Source: Massilia antarctica
Lineage (GTDB): Bacteria; Pseudomonadota; Gammaproteobacteria; Burkholderiales; Burkholderiaceae_D
Length of the DNA stretch: 64,000 bases
Direction of reading: 5' to 3'
NCBI RefSeq assembly: GCF_015689335.1
Contig: NZ_CP065053.1
Coordinates: 5,022,001 to 5,086,000 of the forward strand
Shown here: one piece after another, positions 35,579-43,787 of the stretch
How positions within the stretch are numbered: position 1 is the first letter of the stretch
Layout: every line of letters starts with the position of its first letter
Made by a program: the position numbers and the translations under genes
The notes under the pieces: model-generated
Databases searched by the model: none
Seen by the model: the letters and a program-made list of their open reading frames with translations, nothing else
What the model was told of the DNA's origin: nothing

Positions 35579-36375
35579 GCCGACAGGGCGCGGCAGCTGT
35601 CCGCGCCTGGCCCCTTGCTCCTGGTGATGTCCAGGTCCTTGGCCATCCATGCTTCAACATCGCGCATTTCACGCTGGGTCAGCGCGGTTTCTTCGCTGGC
35701 GTCTTCGCGGCTGGAGCGCGACAGCTTCAGCATGGCCGCTTCATTGAGCGCTGCGGCATGAGCGACGGTCCAGGTTTGCAGGGCGCGTTCGTAGGCGGGC
35801 GCTTGCGGCGGCGCGAGCTTGGCGCATGCCGCCACCAGCTCCTTCAACAAGTCCTTGCGGGTGTACAGGCGCAGCACGTCCTGCTGGGCCGCCGTCAACG
35901 GGGTGTGCGGCGCCGGGGCAGGTTGCTCCGGCCCGGAATCCTGGGTCACATCCTTGCCCGGCGCAGGCGGCAGCTGGCGGATCTTGTCGATATTGGCCAG
36001 CAGCGCGCTCGCGCTTTCGGGCCTGCCGCCAGCCCGGCGCTGCTCCTTGCCATCCTTGAACACGATCTGGACCGGCACGCCACCGCCATCGAGCCGCGTA
36101 CCGAGCTTGGGCGCCTTGTACCAGACCGGCCACTGCACGCGCGCGAACACGGTGTCGGGGGCGGTCGATTCGGCCGCTGCCTGATCGAAGGTCTTGTCGG
36201 CGCCGATGCAGTATTTGCACCTGCGGTCCGGTGAGGTCAGTTGCACGACCACGTAGCCGGGGCGGGACAGGAAGGCATCGACCTGCTCCGGTGTGAGTTC
36301 GGTCACCTTGGCGGCGTACGCCATCGAGCAAGCCAGCGCGGCGCCGGTGGCCACGGCGATGTTCAGTAATTTCAT
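35554..36375 (-). CDS. Secreted thioredoxin-fold protein with CKYC motif
   Basis: A 273-residue protein with a signal peptide (about 1-22, ending AYAAK) and a thioredoxin-like N-terminal domain holding C-K-Y-C (about residues 53-56) within QLTSPDRRCKYCIGADKTFD. Later VPVQIVFKDG resembles the thioredoxin cis-proline strand. A Pro-rich linker (about 135-160) precedes a helical C-terminal region of unknown type. It is probably a periplasmic thiol protein; the substrate is unknown. It ends 25 bases inside the Sel1 gene on the other strand. Family identity beyond the fold is uncertain. Confidence 0.75.
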   Translation of the reverse strand: MKLLNIAVATGAALACSMAYAAKVTELTPEQVDAFLSRPGYVVVQLTSPDRRCKYCIGADKTFDQAAAESTAPDTVFARVQWPVWYKAPKLGTRLDGGGVPVQIVFKDGKEQRRAGGRPESASALLANIDKIRQLPPAPGKDVTQDSGPEQPAPAPHTPLTAAQQDVLRLYTRKDLLKELVAACAKLAPPQAPAYERALQTWTVAHAAALNEAAMLKLSRSSREDASEETALTQREMRDVEAWMAKDLDITRSKGPGADSCRALSAYLEAGKR

Positions 36376-36399
36376 CGGTTTTTTCCTCGTTGATGGGTG

Positions 36400-37041
36400 T
36401 TAGAGAATGCGCACGCCGGCCGGCGTGCCGACATGGGCGCGCAGGCAGGGCCGCTCCCCCGCCTCGATTTGTACCACCGTCACTAGCGCGTGCATGCCGA
36501 GCGAATCGAGCATCGCAACGACGCGCTGCGGCTCCGGATGAAACAGCTCCAGCTCGTCCAGCGAGAGACCCAGATCGGGCATGCCGGCGGCCGGGTGCGG
36601 TCCCGCTTCCCATTCGATCAGCGCCGGGCCTATGCCGGCGAGCGGCAGGCTGCCATCGGCCGGAATGGTGATGAGCCAGTTACGCGTGCCACGGCTCATG
36701 GGCGTGATGGGGCCGGGCGGCGCGATCTTATCCAGGGCACCCGCCGCGGCGGCGATATCGCCGGTGCGCGCGACCCAGGCCGACAGCGCCGGCTGCGCGT
36801 CCGCCGCCAAGGTATCGAGTGCGAACCAGCGCGCACGGTTCGGTGGCGCAGCGTCGGGATCGACCGCGATGATTTCCAGGAAGAGGGCGTCGCCCAGGCG
36901 CAGGGTCAGGTTGTGCGTGCCCATGGCGGGGTGTTTTCCGCCCGGCGCGGCGCGCACGCCAAGCCTGTCCTCGATCCAGGCGGCGCCCAGGGCAAGGCTT
37001 GGCGCGGTGATGGTGATGTGGTCGAGCTGGCAGGCTGGCAT
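36400..37041 (-). CDS. VOC/glyoxalase-like domain protein
   Basis: A 213-residue soluble protein that opens with LDHITITAPSLALGAAWIED, the beta strand and helix of a vicinal-oxygen-chelate half, and continues with LRLGDALFLEIIAVDP carrying the Glu strand. The pattern fits the Glyoxalase_3-like VOC proteins (PF13468 type). A metal-binding His and Glu are plausible (the H of LDHI, the E of FLEI), but substrate is unknown. Start at 37041 is the ATG directly before the first strand. It follows the AT-rich leader of the cellulase genes on the other strand. Confidence 0.8.
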   Translation of the reverse strand: MPACQLDHITITAPSLALGAAWIEDRLGVRAAPGGKHPAMGTHNLTLRLGDALFLEIIAVDPDAAPPNRARWFALDTLAADAQPALSAWVARTGDIAAAAGALDKIAPPGPITPMSRGTRNWLITIPADGSLPLAGIGPALIEWEAGPHPAAGMPDLGLSLDELELFHPEPQRVVAMLDSLGMHALVTVVQIEAGERPCLRAHVGTPAGVRIL

Positions 37042-37163
37042 GCGAGGTCACTTTCCGGTTGGGTTGGAGGTGAAAGACGCAAGATGGTAGCACTGCGGGC
37101 AGCCTGGCAAGCCCATGGAACGGGCCACTTTCTCAAATTGAACAAGTAAAGATTTATTTAGCA

Positions 37164-37177
37164 TGAAAGCGATTTCA
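37164..37177. promoter_or_regulatory. LacI-family operator-like site, distal
   Basis: TGAAAGCGATTTCA fits the LacI/CcpA-type pattern TGWAANCGNTNWCA with central CG. It lies about 830 bases before the GH48 start and matches the second site at 37646-37659. Confidence 0.45.
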
Positions 37178-37492
37178 AAGGGTGTTAATTTTTCCAGCGT
37201 CAGTTTTTCGCCACGCCTGTTTCGTCGCTTCGCACGCTGTTTAGTGACGCGTCCCGGATATGCACGTCAGGGAATTTTACATTTCTTTTTCGCAGGTGAT
37301 CTTGAACAGCAAGCATCATTATTTTGTGTCCTTTTTCACCCGTTTTTCTATGAAAGTCGTGAAAGCCCCGTGGTTGAGGGCGATACTTGTTCTTTTTTCT
37401 GGAATCGGTTCCGAAACGCTTCACAATCCACACACCTGTTTTCTCCCAGCAATTGTCATATGTGCAATGCAAAAACCCTCATTTTTGTCTTC

Positions 37493-37522
37493 TTGACATT
37501 TAACCTTTGCACCGGCTACATT
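37493..37522 (+). promoter_or_regulatory. Candidate sigma-70 promoter upstream of GH48
   Basis: TTGACA at 37493-37498, an 18-base spacer and TACATT (four of six consensus bases). It points toward the GH48 gene, about 470 bases upstream of its start. No experimental support; a chance match in AT-rich DNA is possible. Confidence 0.35.
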
Positions 37523-37645
37523 GCGTCAATACCTGGGCGACAAGCTGGTTTTTGTTACCCCATGGTGTGCCTTGGCCCGGACACGTCCGTCGCCAGGCTA
37601 GTTCGATAAGAAGCGGTCATTTGATCGTTTTTTTTGAAAAATTGC

Positions 37646-37659
37646 TGAAAACGTTTTCA
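37646..37659. promoter_or_regulatory. LacI-family operator-like site, proximal
   Basis: TGAAAACGTTTTCA is a perfect 14-base palindrome with a central CG, the form of LacI/GalR-family operators. It lies 337 bases upstream of the GH48 start, downstream of the candidate promoter, a position suited to repression. No LacI-family gene lies in the window. Confidence 0.6.
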
Positions 37660-37996
37660 AGTCTGTGTAGCGCGGGGACGGCATAGCCGGCCCCACCGAG
37701 CAGGCCCTGTATGCGGCGCAGCCTTGCTCTGGGCAGTGGAAGGTGCGGCGCGTGCAGACAGCGAAGGCATCCACCTGTCTTCGGGCGCAAGTTGTTTCCT
37801 GTTTCGGCAGGCGGCGGCGGGCGCAACGTGAACCGCGCCGTGGCCGCCCGCCACGGACCGGAACGCGGGAAACACAATGAAACAAGCTGAAACAAGCGCC
37901 ATCCGCACCGGTGCATCCGGAAAGACGGCGACAACCATGCCGGCGTACGTGCTTCACGGACGCCATAAAGTACGACAATTGCGAGGAGACTCCTGA

Positions 37997-40900
37997 ATGA
38001 ATTCGATGTCCAAAATTAAATTGAACGCTGTCACCGACGCCCTGCGCAGCAGCGGCAGCGGCCGCAGCCTGGCGCGCAGCGCGTTGCGCGGCCTGCTGGC
38101 CCTGTCCATCACGGCTGCTAGCGCCGCCGCGATCAGCCTGCCGATGATGGCAACGGCCCACGCCGCCGCCGATGCGGAATACACCCAGCGCTTCCTGGCC
38201 CAGTACAAGAAGATGAAGGATCCTGCGAACGGTTACTTCAGCAAGGAAGGCGTACCTTACCACTCGGTCGAAACCTTGATGGTCGAAGCACCGGACTACG
38301 GCCACGAAACCACGTCGGAAGCCTACAGCTACTGGCTATGGATGGAAGCGCAGTACGGCCGCGCCACCGGCGACTGGGCTCCGCTGAACGCGGCCTGGGC
38401 CAACATGGAAAAGTACATCATTCCAACCCAGTCGGACCAGCCGACCAACAGCTTCTACAATCCAGGCAAGCCGGCAACCTATGCCGCCGAATACGACCTG
38501 CCGAAGAACTATCCCGCACCGCTGAACGGCAGCGTGCCGGTCGGCCAGGATCCGATCGCCAACGAACTGAAATCGGCTTACGGCACCAGCAATATCTACG
38601 GTATGCATTGGCTGGTCGACGTCGATAACTGGTACGGCTACGGCAAATGCGGCGACGGCACCACGCGTCCGTCGTACATCAACACCTTCCAGCGCGGCTC
38701 GCAGGAATCGGTATGGGAAACCGTGCCGCATCCATCGTGCGAAACCTTCAAATGGGGTAAAAACGGCGGCGGCGAAGGCTTCCTCGGCCTGTTCATCGGC
38801 GACAACAACCGCGCCAAGCAATTCCGCTACACGAATGCGCCTGACGCCGATGCGCGTGCCGTGCAAGCCGTGTACTGGGCGTCGGTGTGGGCCAAGCAGC
38901 AAGGCAAGAGCGCGCAAGTGGCCGACCTGGTCACCAAAGCGGCCAAGATGGGCGACTTCCTGCGTTACGCCATGTTCGACAAGTACTTCAAAAAAATCGG
39001 CAATTGCACCAACGCCAATTCGTGCCCAGGCGGCAACGGCCAGCCGGATGCACAAGGCGACCGCGACAATCAGCATTACCTGATGAGCTGGTATTACGCA
39101 TGGGGCGGCGCTACCGATGCCAACGCAGGCTGGGCATGGCGCATCGGTTCGAGCCACAACCACTTCGGTTACCAGAATCCGCTGGCAGCATGGGCACTGT
39201 CGACCCAGGCCGACTTCAAGCCACTGTCGCCAAGCGCCGCTGGCGATTGGGGCAAGAGTCTGACCCGTCAGATGGAATTCTACCGCTGGCTGCAATCGGC
39301 TGACGGCGCGATCGCCGGCGGCGCGACCAACAGCTGGGGTGGCGATTACCTGACCCCACCGGCAGGCACCCCGACCTTCCACGGCATGTTCTACGATGAA
39401 AAACCGGTCTACCACGATCCGGCGTCGAACACCTGGTTCGGCTTCCAGGCCTGGTCGATGCAGCGTGTGGCCGAGTACTACTACGCCAGCGGCGACGCGC
39501 GCGCCAAAGCGGTTCTGGACAAATGGGTTGCCTGGGCATCGGCCAACACGGTCCTGAAAGCGGACGGCACCTACACCATTCCGAATACCCTGGCATGGAG
39601 CGGCGCGCCTGACACCTGGAACGCGGCAACCCCTGGCGCGAATGCCGGCCTGCGCGTGAAAATCGTCGACAGCACCAACGACGTCGGTGTCGCCGCCGCC
39701 CTGGCACGCACCCTGATCTACTACGGTGCCAAAGCCAACAACGAACCTGCCAAAGCGCTGGCCAAGCAACTGCTGGACCGCATGTGGGCCAAGTATCAGG
39801 ATACGGCCGGCCTGGTGGTTGACGAAACCCGCACCGACTACAAGCGCTTCACCGAGGCTTACGATCCGGCCACCGGTTCGGGCGTGTACATTCCACAGGG
39901 CTGGACCGGCACCAACGGCCAGGGCGCGACCATCGATTCGAGCGCGACCTTCCTGAGCATCCGTCCGAAATACAAGGACGATCCGCAGTGGCCTAAGTTG
40001 AAATCCTACCTGGACGGCGGCGCGGCACCAACCTGGCGCTACCACCGTTTCTGGGCCCAGGCCGATATCGCCAATGCGCTGGCCGATTACGCGAACATCG
40101 TCGGCGGTACCGATACGCCATCGATCGTGGCCAGCACCAACGCCCTGAGCGTGCCTGAAGGCGGCTCGAACAGCGTGCGCATCAGCCTGTCGAAGGCGCC
40201 TGCCGCCAACGTCACGGTAGCCATCGCCAAGGCAGCCGGCGGCGACGTCGACCTGAACACGCCACAGACCAGCCTGCTGTTCACGCCGGCTAACTACAAC
40301 GTGTTGCAAGCCGTGTCGATCAACGCCGCAGTGGACGCGGATGCCCTCAACGGCAGCGCCAGCTACACCTTCACGGCGCCTGGCTACCTGAGCGCCACCA
40401 CGGTGGCCACCGAGTCGGACCGCGATGTGGTCGTTCCTGTGAGCCTGGTTGTCACCGGCGCGCCGTTGACCGTACCGGAAGGCGCATCGCGCACCTTCCA
40501 GGTCCGCCTGGGTGCCGCTCCTAAAGCAAACGTCACGGTCAGCGCAGCCCGCCTGACCGGCGACACCGACCTGTCGGTTGCCGGTGGTGCGACCTTGACC
40601 TTCACGCCAGCAAACTGGAACGTGACGCAGGCGGTGACGGTTGCCGCGGCGGTTGATGCGGATAGCCTGAACGGCACTGCCACCTTCGCAGTCAGCGCGC
40701 CGACGGCAGCCGCCGTCAACGTGCTGGCCACCGAAGCGGACAAGGATGTGGCGACCGGCGGTTGCGCTGTCGATTTCGACACCACCAACGACTGGGGTTC
40801 GGGCCAGGTGCCAAAGGTCGTGCTGCGTAACACCGGTACCGCGCCGATCACCGGCTGGACACTGAACTGGACCGCGTCGAACGACGTTACCCTGTCCAAC

Positions 40901-41083
40901 TCGTGGGGCGCCACCGTGACCCAGAGCGGCCGTGCGTTCAGCGCCACCCCAACGGGCTGGAATGCGACGATCGCCGCCGGCGGCAATGTCGAGTTCGGCA
41001 TGCAACTGGCTTACAGCGGCGCCAAAGTGTTGCCGACCGCCGTCAGCTGGGCTGGCCGTAGCTGCACTATCGCTGTCAAGTAA
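37997..41083 (+). CDS. Secreted GH48 cellulase with Calx-beta-like modules and CBM2
   Basis: A 1028-residue secreted enzyme. After a long signal peptide (about 1-55, hydrophobic core [15 protein letters not shown], end near AHA-A) comes the GH48 domain (about 60-705), which should release cellobiose from the reducing end of cellulose. Its catalytic acid lies in the conserved [17 protein letters not shown] segment, with the family's aromatic tunnel motifs after it. Two modules of about 100 residues follow ([10 protein letters not shown] and [10 protein letters not shown] starts), with a Calx-beta-like SVPEG pattern. The last 108 residues are a CBM2-type cellulose-binding module. It is followed by a strong terminator. 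Unusual family for this taxon. Confidence 0.93.
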   Translation: MNSMSKIKLNAVTDALRSSGSGRSLARSALRGLLALSITAASAAAISLPMMATAHAAADAEYTQRFLAQYKKMKDPANGYFSKEGVPYHSVETLMVEAPDYGHETTSEAYSYWLWMEAQYGRATGDWAPLNAAWANMEKYIIPTQSDQPTNSFYNPGKPATYAAEYDLPKNYPAPLNGSVPVGQDPIANELKSAYGTSNIYGMHWLVDVDNWYGYGKCGDGTTRPSYINTFQRGSQESVWETVPHPSCETFKWGKNGGGEGFLGLFIGDNNRAKQFRYTNAPDADARAVQAVYWASVWAKQQGKSAQVADLVTKAAKMGDFLRYAMFDKYFKKIGNCTNANSCPGGNGQPDAQGDRDNQHYLMSWYYAWGGATDANAGWAWRIGSSHNHFGYQNPLAAWALSTQADFKPLSPSAAGDWGKSLTRQMEFYRWLQSADGAIAGGATNSWGGDYLTPPAGTPTFHGMFYDEKPVYHDPASNTWFGFQAWSMQRVAEYYYASGDARAKAVLDKWVAWASANTVLKADGTYTIPNTLAWSGAPDTWNAATPGANAGLRVKIVDSTNDVGVAAALARTLIYYGAKANNEPAKALAKQLLDRMWAKYQDTAGLVVDETRTDYKRFTEAYDPATGSGVYIPQGWTGTNGQGATIDSSATFLSIRPKYKDDPQWPKLKSYLDGGAAPTWRYHRFWAQADIANALADYANIVGGTDTPSIVASTNALSVPEGGSNSVRISLSKAPAANVTVAIAKAAGGDVDLNTPQTSLLFTPANYNVLQAVSINAAVDADALNGSASYTFTAPGYLSATTVATESDRDVVVPVSLVVTGAPLTVPEGASRTFQVRLGAAPKANVTVSAARLTGDTDLSVAGGATLTFTPANWNVTQAVTVAAAVDADSLNGTATFAVSAPTAAAVNVLATEADKDVATGGCAVDFDTTNDWGSGQVPKVVLRNTGTAPITGWTLNWTASNDVTLSNSWGATVTQSGRAFSATPTGWNATIAAGGNVEFGMQLAYSGAKVLPTAVSWAGRSCTIAVK

Positions 41084-41093
41084 TTGTTAGTCG

Positions 41094-41129
41094 TCCGCGC
41101 GGGCCATCCATGGTCCGCGCGGATTTTTT
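41094..41129 (+). terminator. Rho-independent terminator after GH48
   Basis: TCCGCGCGGGCC, a six-base loop and GGTCCGCGCGGA form a 12-pair stem with one G-T pair, followed directly by TTTTTT. It starts 11 bases after the GH48 stop, so the LemA-like gene should have its own promoter or rely on readthrough. Confidence 0.92.
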
Positions 41130-41168
41130 GCGTTTGAAACAGGCATGTGAAAACAGAGGAGGACGACG

Positions 41169-41726
41169 ATGACGATGCGTTCAACACAGATGGCAATCGC
41201 AGCGCTCGCGGCGGTGCTCGCCGTCGCCGGGGTAGGTGGCGGCATCAGTTACAACACGCTCAGCGCCGCGAGGGCGGGCGGGGCCGACGCCTGGCACGAC
41301 CTGACCCGCATCCACGCCGAACGCGCGCGCCTGGCCAGTAGCGCGCTCGAAGGCGCGGCGCGCTCGGGCGGGCTCGATCAAGCCTTCGTCGACCAGGCCC
41401 GTACCAGCCTGGTGCGCGCCAGTGCGCTGCCGACCAACAGCGACGTGCTGAACGACCCGGAAGCGGTCGATACCTACAAGCGTTATCAGGGTGAGTTGAC
41501 CGGCGTGCTGTACCGCCTGGCGGGAACGCGCGGCGCGCCCGAGCTGGAAACAGTGTCCTCACTCAAAGAACTACGCGGCAAATTGCCGCAAGACGAGCTT
41601 GCGCTGGCCGATGCCCGCAACCGTTACGGAAAGTCGGCCGAAGGCTACAACGCCCTCGTCGGCACCTTCCCGGGTGCCGCGGTCGCAGCGGTGACCGGTT
41701 TCCGGCCGCTACCAGCCGGGCTGTAA
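41169..41726 (+). CDS. LemA family-like membrane protein
   Basis: A 185-residue protein with one N-terminal transmembrane helix (about 7-26) followed by a long helical domain. The C-terminal pattern DARNRYGKSAEGYNALVGTF and the following FP-x-x-x-x-A-x-x-x-GF-x-P-L-P match the end of LemA proteins (ARxxYNxxVxxYNxxxxxFP then GF). The first helix is followed by YNTL, the usual LemA opening. Function of LemA proteins is unknown. It has an AGGAGG ribosome binding site and lies between two cellulase genes, so it may be part of the same secretion or envelope program. Confidence 0.75.
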   Translation: MTMRSTQMAIAALAAVLAVAGVGGGISYNTLSAARAGGADAWHDLTRIHAERARLASSALEGAARSGGLDQAFVDQARTSLVRASALPTNSDVLNDPEAVDTYKRYQGELTGVLYRLAGTRGAPELETVSSLKELRGKLPQDELALADARNRYGKSAEGYNALVGTFPGAAVAAVTGFRPLPAGL

Positions 41727-41768
41727 CCGGCCCGCTTCAAGTCATCTCACTTATATTGGAGACGCACG

Positions 41769-43367
41769 ATGATTACCCCGAAAGTTGTAAGTAAACTGGC
41801 GCTGTCCCTGGCCCTGGCCTTCGCGGCCACGGCCGGCCAGGCCTTTACCGTATCCGGCAACAAGATCCTGGACGATGCCAACCGTCCGGTCGTGCTCAAG
41901 GGCGTGAACTGGTTCGGTTTCGAGACCTTTGACGGCTCGGTGCATGGCCTGTGGACACGCAACTGGAAGAGCATGCTCGACCAGGTGCAAGCGAACGGCT
42001 TCAACGCCCTGCGCATTCCCGTGTGCCCGGCGACCTTCCGCGAATCGTCGGTCAAGCCGAACATCGACGCGCTGGCCAATCCCGACCTGGTGGGACTGAA
42101 CTCGCGCCAGTGGCTCGACGTGTTCCTGAAAGAAGTCGACCGTCGCGGCATCTACATCCTGCTGGACCACCATCGTCCGGATTGCAACGCGATTTCGGAG
42201 CTGTGGACGACGCCGCAGTACACCGAAGAACAGTGGTTGACCGACCTCGAGTACCTGGCCCAGCATTATTCCGGCCTGCGCAACCTGATCGCGCTCGACA
42301 TCAAGAACGAGCCGCACGGGCAGGCCAGCTGGGGCACGGGCAATCTCAAGACCGACTGGAATCTCGCGGCCGAGCGCGCATCGAAGCGCATTCTGGCGGT
42401 AAATCCGAACCTGTTGATCTTTGTCGAAGGCATTGCCAGCAATCCGGGCGGCTGCCAAGGGCAATACGGCCATTTCTGGGGTGGCAACCTGGAGCCGATG
42501 AACTGCAAACCGCTGGACATTCCGCGCAACAAGCTGGTGCTGTCGCCACACGTGTACGGTCCGGACGTGTTCGAGATGGATTATTTCAAGGCCGCCAATT
42601 TCCCGGCTAACATGCCTGCGATCTGGGATCTGCAGTGGGGCAAGTTCGCCAAGGATTATCCCGTGGTGCTGGGCGAGTGGGGCGGCAAGTACGGCCACAG
42701 CGGCGGCAATCCGAAAGACAAGGTCTGGCAGGATGCGCTGGTGAAATACCTGAAAGAACGCGGCATGATCAGCTCGTTCTACTGGACGCTCAATCCGAAC
42801 AGCGGCGACACCGGCGGCATCTTGCAGGATGACTGGAACACGGTATGGCCTGACAAGATGGCATTGCTGAAGAATTTGTGGGCCGGTGCGACGCCGACGC
42901 CGACCCCGACCCCGACCCCGACGCCAACGCCAACGCCAACGCCGACACCGACGCCAACACCGACGCCAACACCGACGCCAACGCCGACGCCGACGCCAAC
43001 GCCAACACCAACACCGACGCCAACGCCAACGCCAACGCCGACACCGACGCCAACGCCAACGCCGACACCGACGCCGACACCGACGCCAACACCGACCCCG
43101 ACACCGACGCCAACGCCAACGGTCACGGCTGCGGTGAAGATCTCGTCCGATTGGTCGGCTGGCTATTGCGCCGATGTGACGGTGACCAACACCGGCACGA
43201 CGCCGGTAGTGTGGAAGATCCAGGTACCGGTGCAAGGCAAGATCAACAACCTGTGGAACGCTGTTTATACCCAGGCAGGTGCGGTCTTGACGGCATCGGG
43301 CCAGCCGTACAACGCGACTGTGCAGGCGAAGGGCACCCAATCGTTCGGCTTCTGCGCCGTCCGATAA
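41769..43367 (+). CDS. Secreted GH5 endoglucanase with Thr-Pro linker and CBM2-like module
   Basis: A 532-residue secreted cellulase. A signal peptide (about 1-24, ending GQA-F) is followed by a GH5 catalytic domain (about 30-365) with the acid/base Glu in NEPHG and the nucleophile Glu in [12 protein letters not shown] linker of 38 Thr-Pro pairs (residues 375-450) joins it to a C-terminal CBM2-like module of about 80 residues ([18 protein letters not shown], then WNA, and a Cys near the end). It cuts beta-1,4-glucans internally and should cooperate with the neighbouring GH48 exoglucanase. Start at 41769 has a GGAG box. Confidence 0.94.
   Translation: MITPKVVSKLALSLALAFAATAGQAFTVSGNKILDDANRPVVLKGVNWFGFETFDGSVHGLWTRNWKSMLDQVQANGFNALRIPVCPATFRESSVKPNIDALANPDLVGLNSRQWLDVFLKEVDRRGIYILLDHHRPDCNAISELWTTPQYTEEQWLTDLEYLAQHYSGLRNLIALDIKNEPHGQASWGTGNLKTDWNLAAERASKRILAVNPNLLIFVEGIASNPGGCQGQYGHFWGGNLEPMNCKPLDIPRNKLVLSPHVYGPDVFEMDYFKAANFPANMPAIWDLQWGKFAKDYPVVLGEWGGKYGHSGGNPKDKVWQDALVKYLKERGMISSFYWTLNPNSGDTGGILQDDWNTVWPDKMALLKNLWAGATPTPTPTPTPTPTPTPTPTPTPTPTPTPTPTPTPTPTPTPTPTPTPTPTPTPTPTPTPTPTPTPTPTPTPTPTPTPTVTAAVKISSDWSAGYCADVTVTNTGTTPVVWKIQVPVQGKINNLWNAVYTQAGAVLTASGQPYNATVQAKGTQSFGFCAVR
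42891..43121 (+). repeat. Thr-Pro linker microsatellite in GH5
   Basis: A run of 77 codons, ACG or ACA/ACC alternating with CCG, CCA or CCC: 38 Thr-Pro pairs then one Thr. The six-base unit is imperfect at third positions. Frame-preserving slippage could change linker length. Confidence 0.95.
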
Positions 43368-43417
43368 AATTCCATGCTGTCTAACCGGTATCTGAACCGA
43401 TTCCGGTGAACCACGCT

Positions 43418-43506
43418 CCGTCGCCCCCGCGCAGGCGGGGGCCCAAGCCCGTTCCGCTGCCGGCGGCATCGGGAAATTTTGGCCCCCGCCTTCGGGTGGG
43501 CGACGG
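43418..43506. repeat. REP-like palindromic element, copy 3
   Basis: First arm CCGTCGCCCCCGC-GCAG-GCGGGGGC..CCCAAG, second arm inverted and more diverged with a TTCG loop. The stem variant GCCCCCGC/GCGGGGGC differs from the other two copies by paired changes. Confidence 0.8.
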
Positions 43507-43615
43507 ATCAGCAGCAATCAGCTACGAGCATTCAATAAGCACTTGCATCACCGCAAAAAATCACCTACTATCGCATTCCCAAGCAGGCCAACCATTTTAG
43601 AAAAGGAGATCGATC

Positions 43616-43675
43616 ATGCAAAAACTGAACATCAACGCTCTTTTTCTGGGTCTGGCTGGCTACATCCTGCATTGA
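43616..43675 (+). CDS. Candidate 19-residue hydrophobic peptide
   Basis: An ATG at 43616 preceded by a near-perfect ribosome binding site (AAAAGGAGAT, seven bases upstream) opens a frame of 19 codons: MQKLNINALFLGLAGYILH. The peptide has two charged or polar residues at the start and then a hydrophobic stretch of about 12, like a short membrane peptide or a leader. No family is recognised. It lies between the REP-like element and the rtcB upstream inverted repeats. The strong ribosome site is the only evidence, so this could be a leader peptide, a true microprotein or coincidence. Confidence 0.45.
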   Translation: MQKLNINALFLGLAGYILH

Positions 43676-43719
43676 ACCGACGGCGTTCTCCCGTCTGTCG
43701 CATCGTTTTAGCCCTCTCT

Positions 43720-43736
43720 TGACGAGTTAATCGTCA
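43720..43736. promoter_or_regulatory. Inverted repeat upstream of rtcB
   Basis: TGACGA and TCGTCA around a GTTAA loop, 52 bases before the rtcB start, followed at once by a second short palindrome (GCGCT/AGCGC, 43737-43751). It may be an operator or the end of the 19-codon transcript; no regulator gene lies nearby. Confidence 0.4.
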
Positions 43737-43787
43737 GCGCTCCGCCAGCGCCCAATCCCGTATAGTATTTTTTTGGATTGGCATCAC

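Larger units (their letters stand above)
37042..37996. other. AT-rich intergenic leader of the cellulase cluster
   Basis: 955 bases without a convincing gene. The first 600 bases are markedly AT-richer than the rest of the window. A frame of 148 codons at 37163-37609 has no ribosome binding site, domain or codon bias, so I do not call it. The region holds two LacI-type operators (37164-37177, 37646-37659), a sigma-70-like promoter candidate (37493-37522) and a long GC-rich leader to the GH48 start. Confidence 0.7.
43368..43787. other. Intergenic gap between GH5 and rtcB
   Basis: 420 bases holding a REP-like element (43418-43506), a candidate 19-codon gene with a very strong ribosome binding site (43616-43675), and two adjacent inverted repeats (43720-43736 and 43737-43751) upstream of rtcB. 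A TATAGT near 43761 could be a -10 box but no matching -35 box is at 17 bases. Confidence 0.7.

Noticed and set aside
37401..37412. GGAATCGGTTCC palindrome upstream of GH48
   Set aside because: It resembles a LacI-type half-site pair, but it lacks the TGAAA arms of the other two sites and is short enough to be chance.
37163..37609. A 148-codon frame in the AT-rich leader
   Set aside because: No ribosome binding site, no recognisable domain, codon use unlike the genome and a Phe/Ser/Arg-rich composition typical of random AT-rich DNA.
42891..43121. CRISPR-like or satellite repeat periodicity in GH5
   Set aside because: The repeat is in frame and codes a Thr-Pro linker; there are no spacers and no cas genes nearby.
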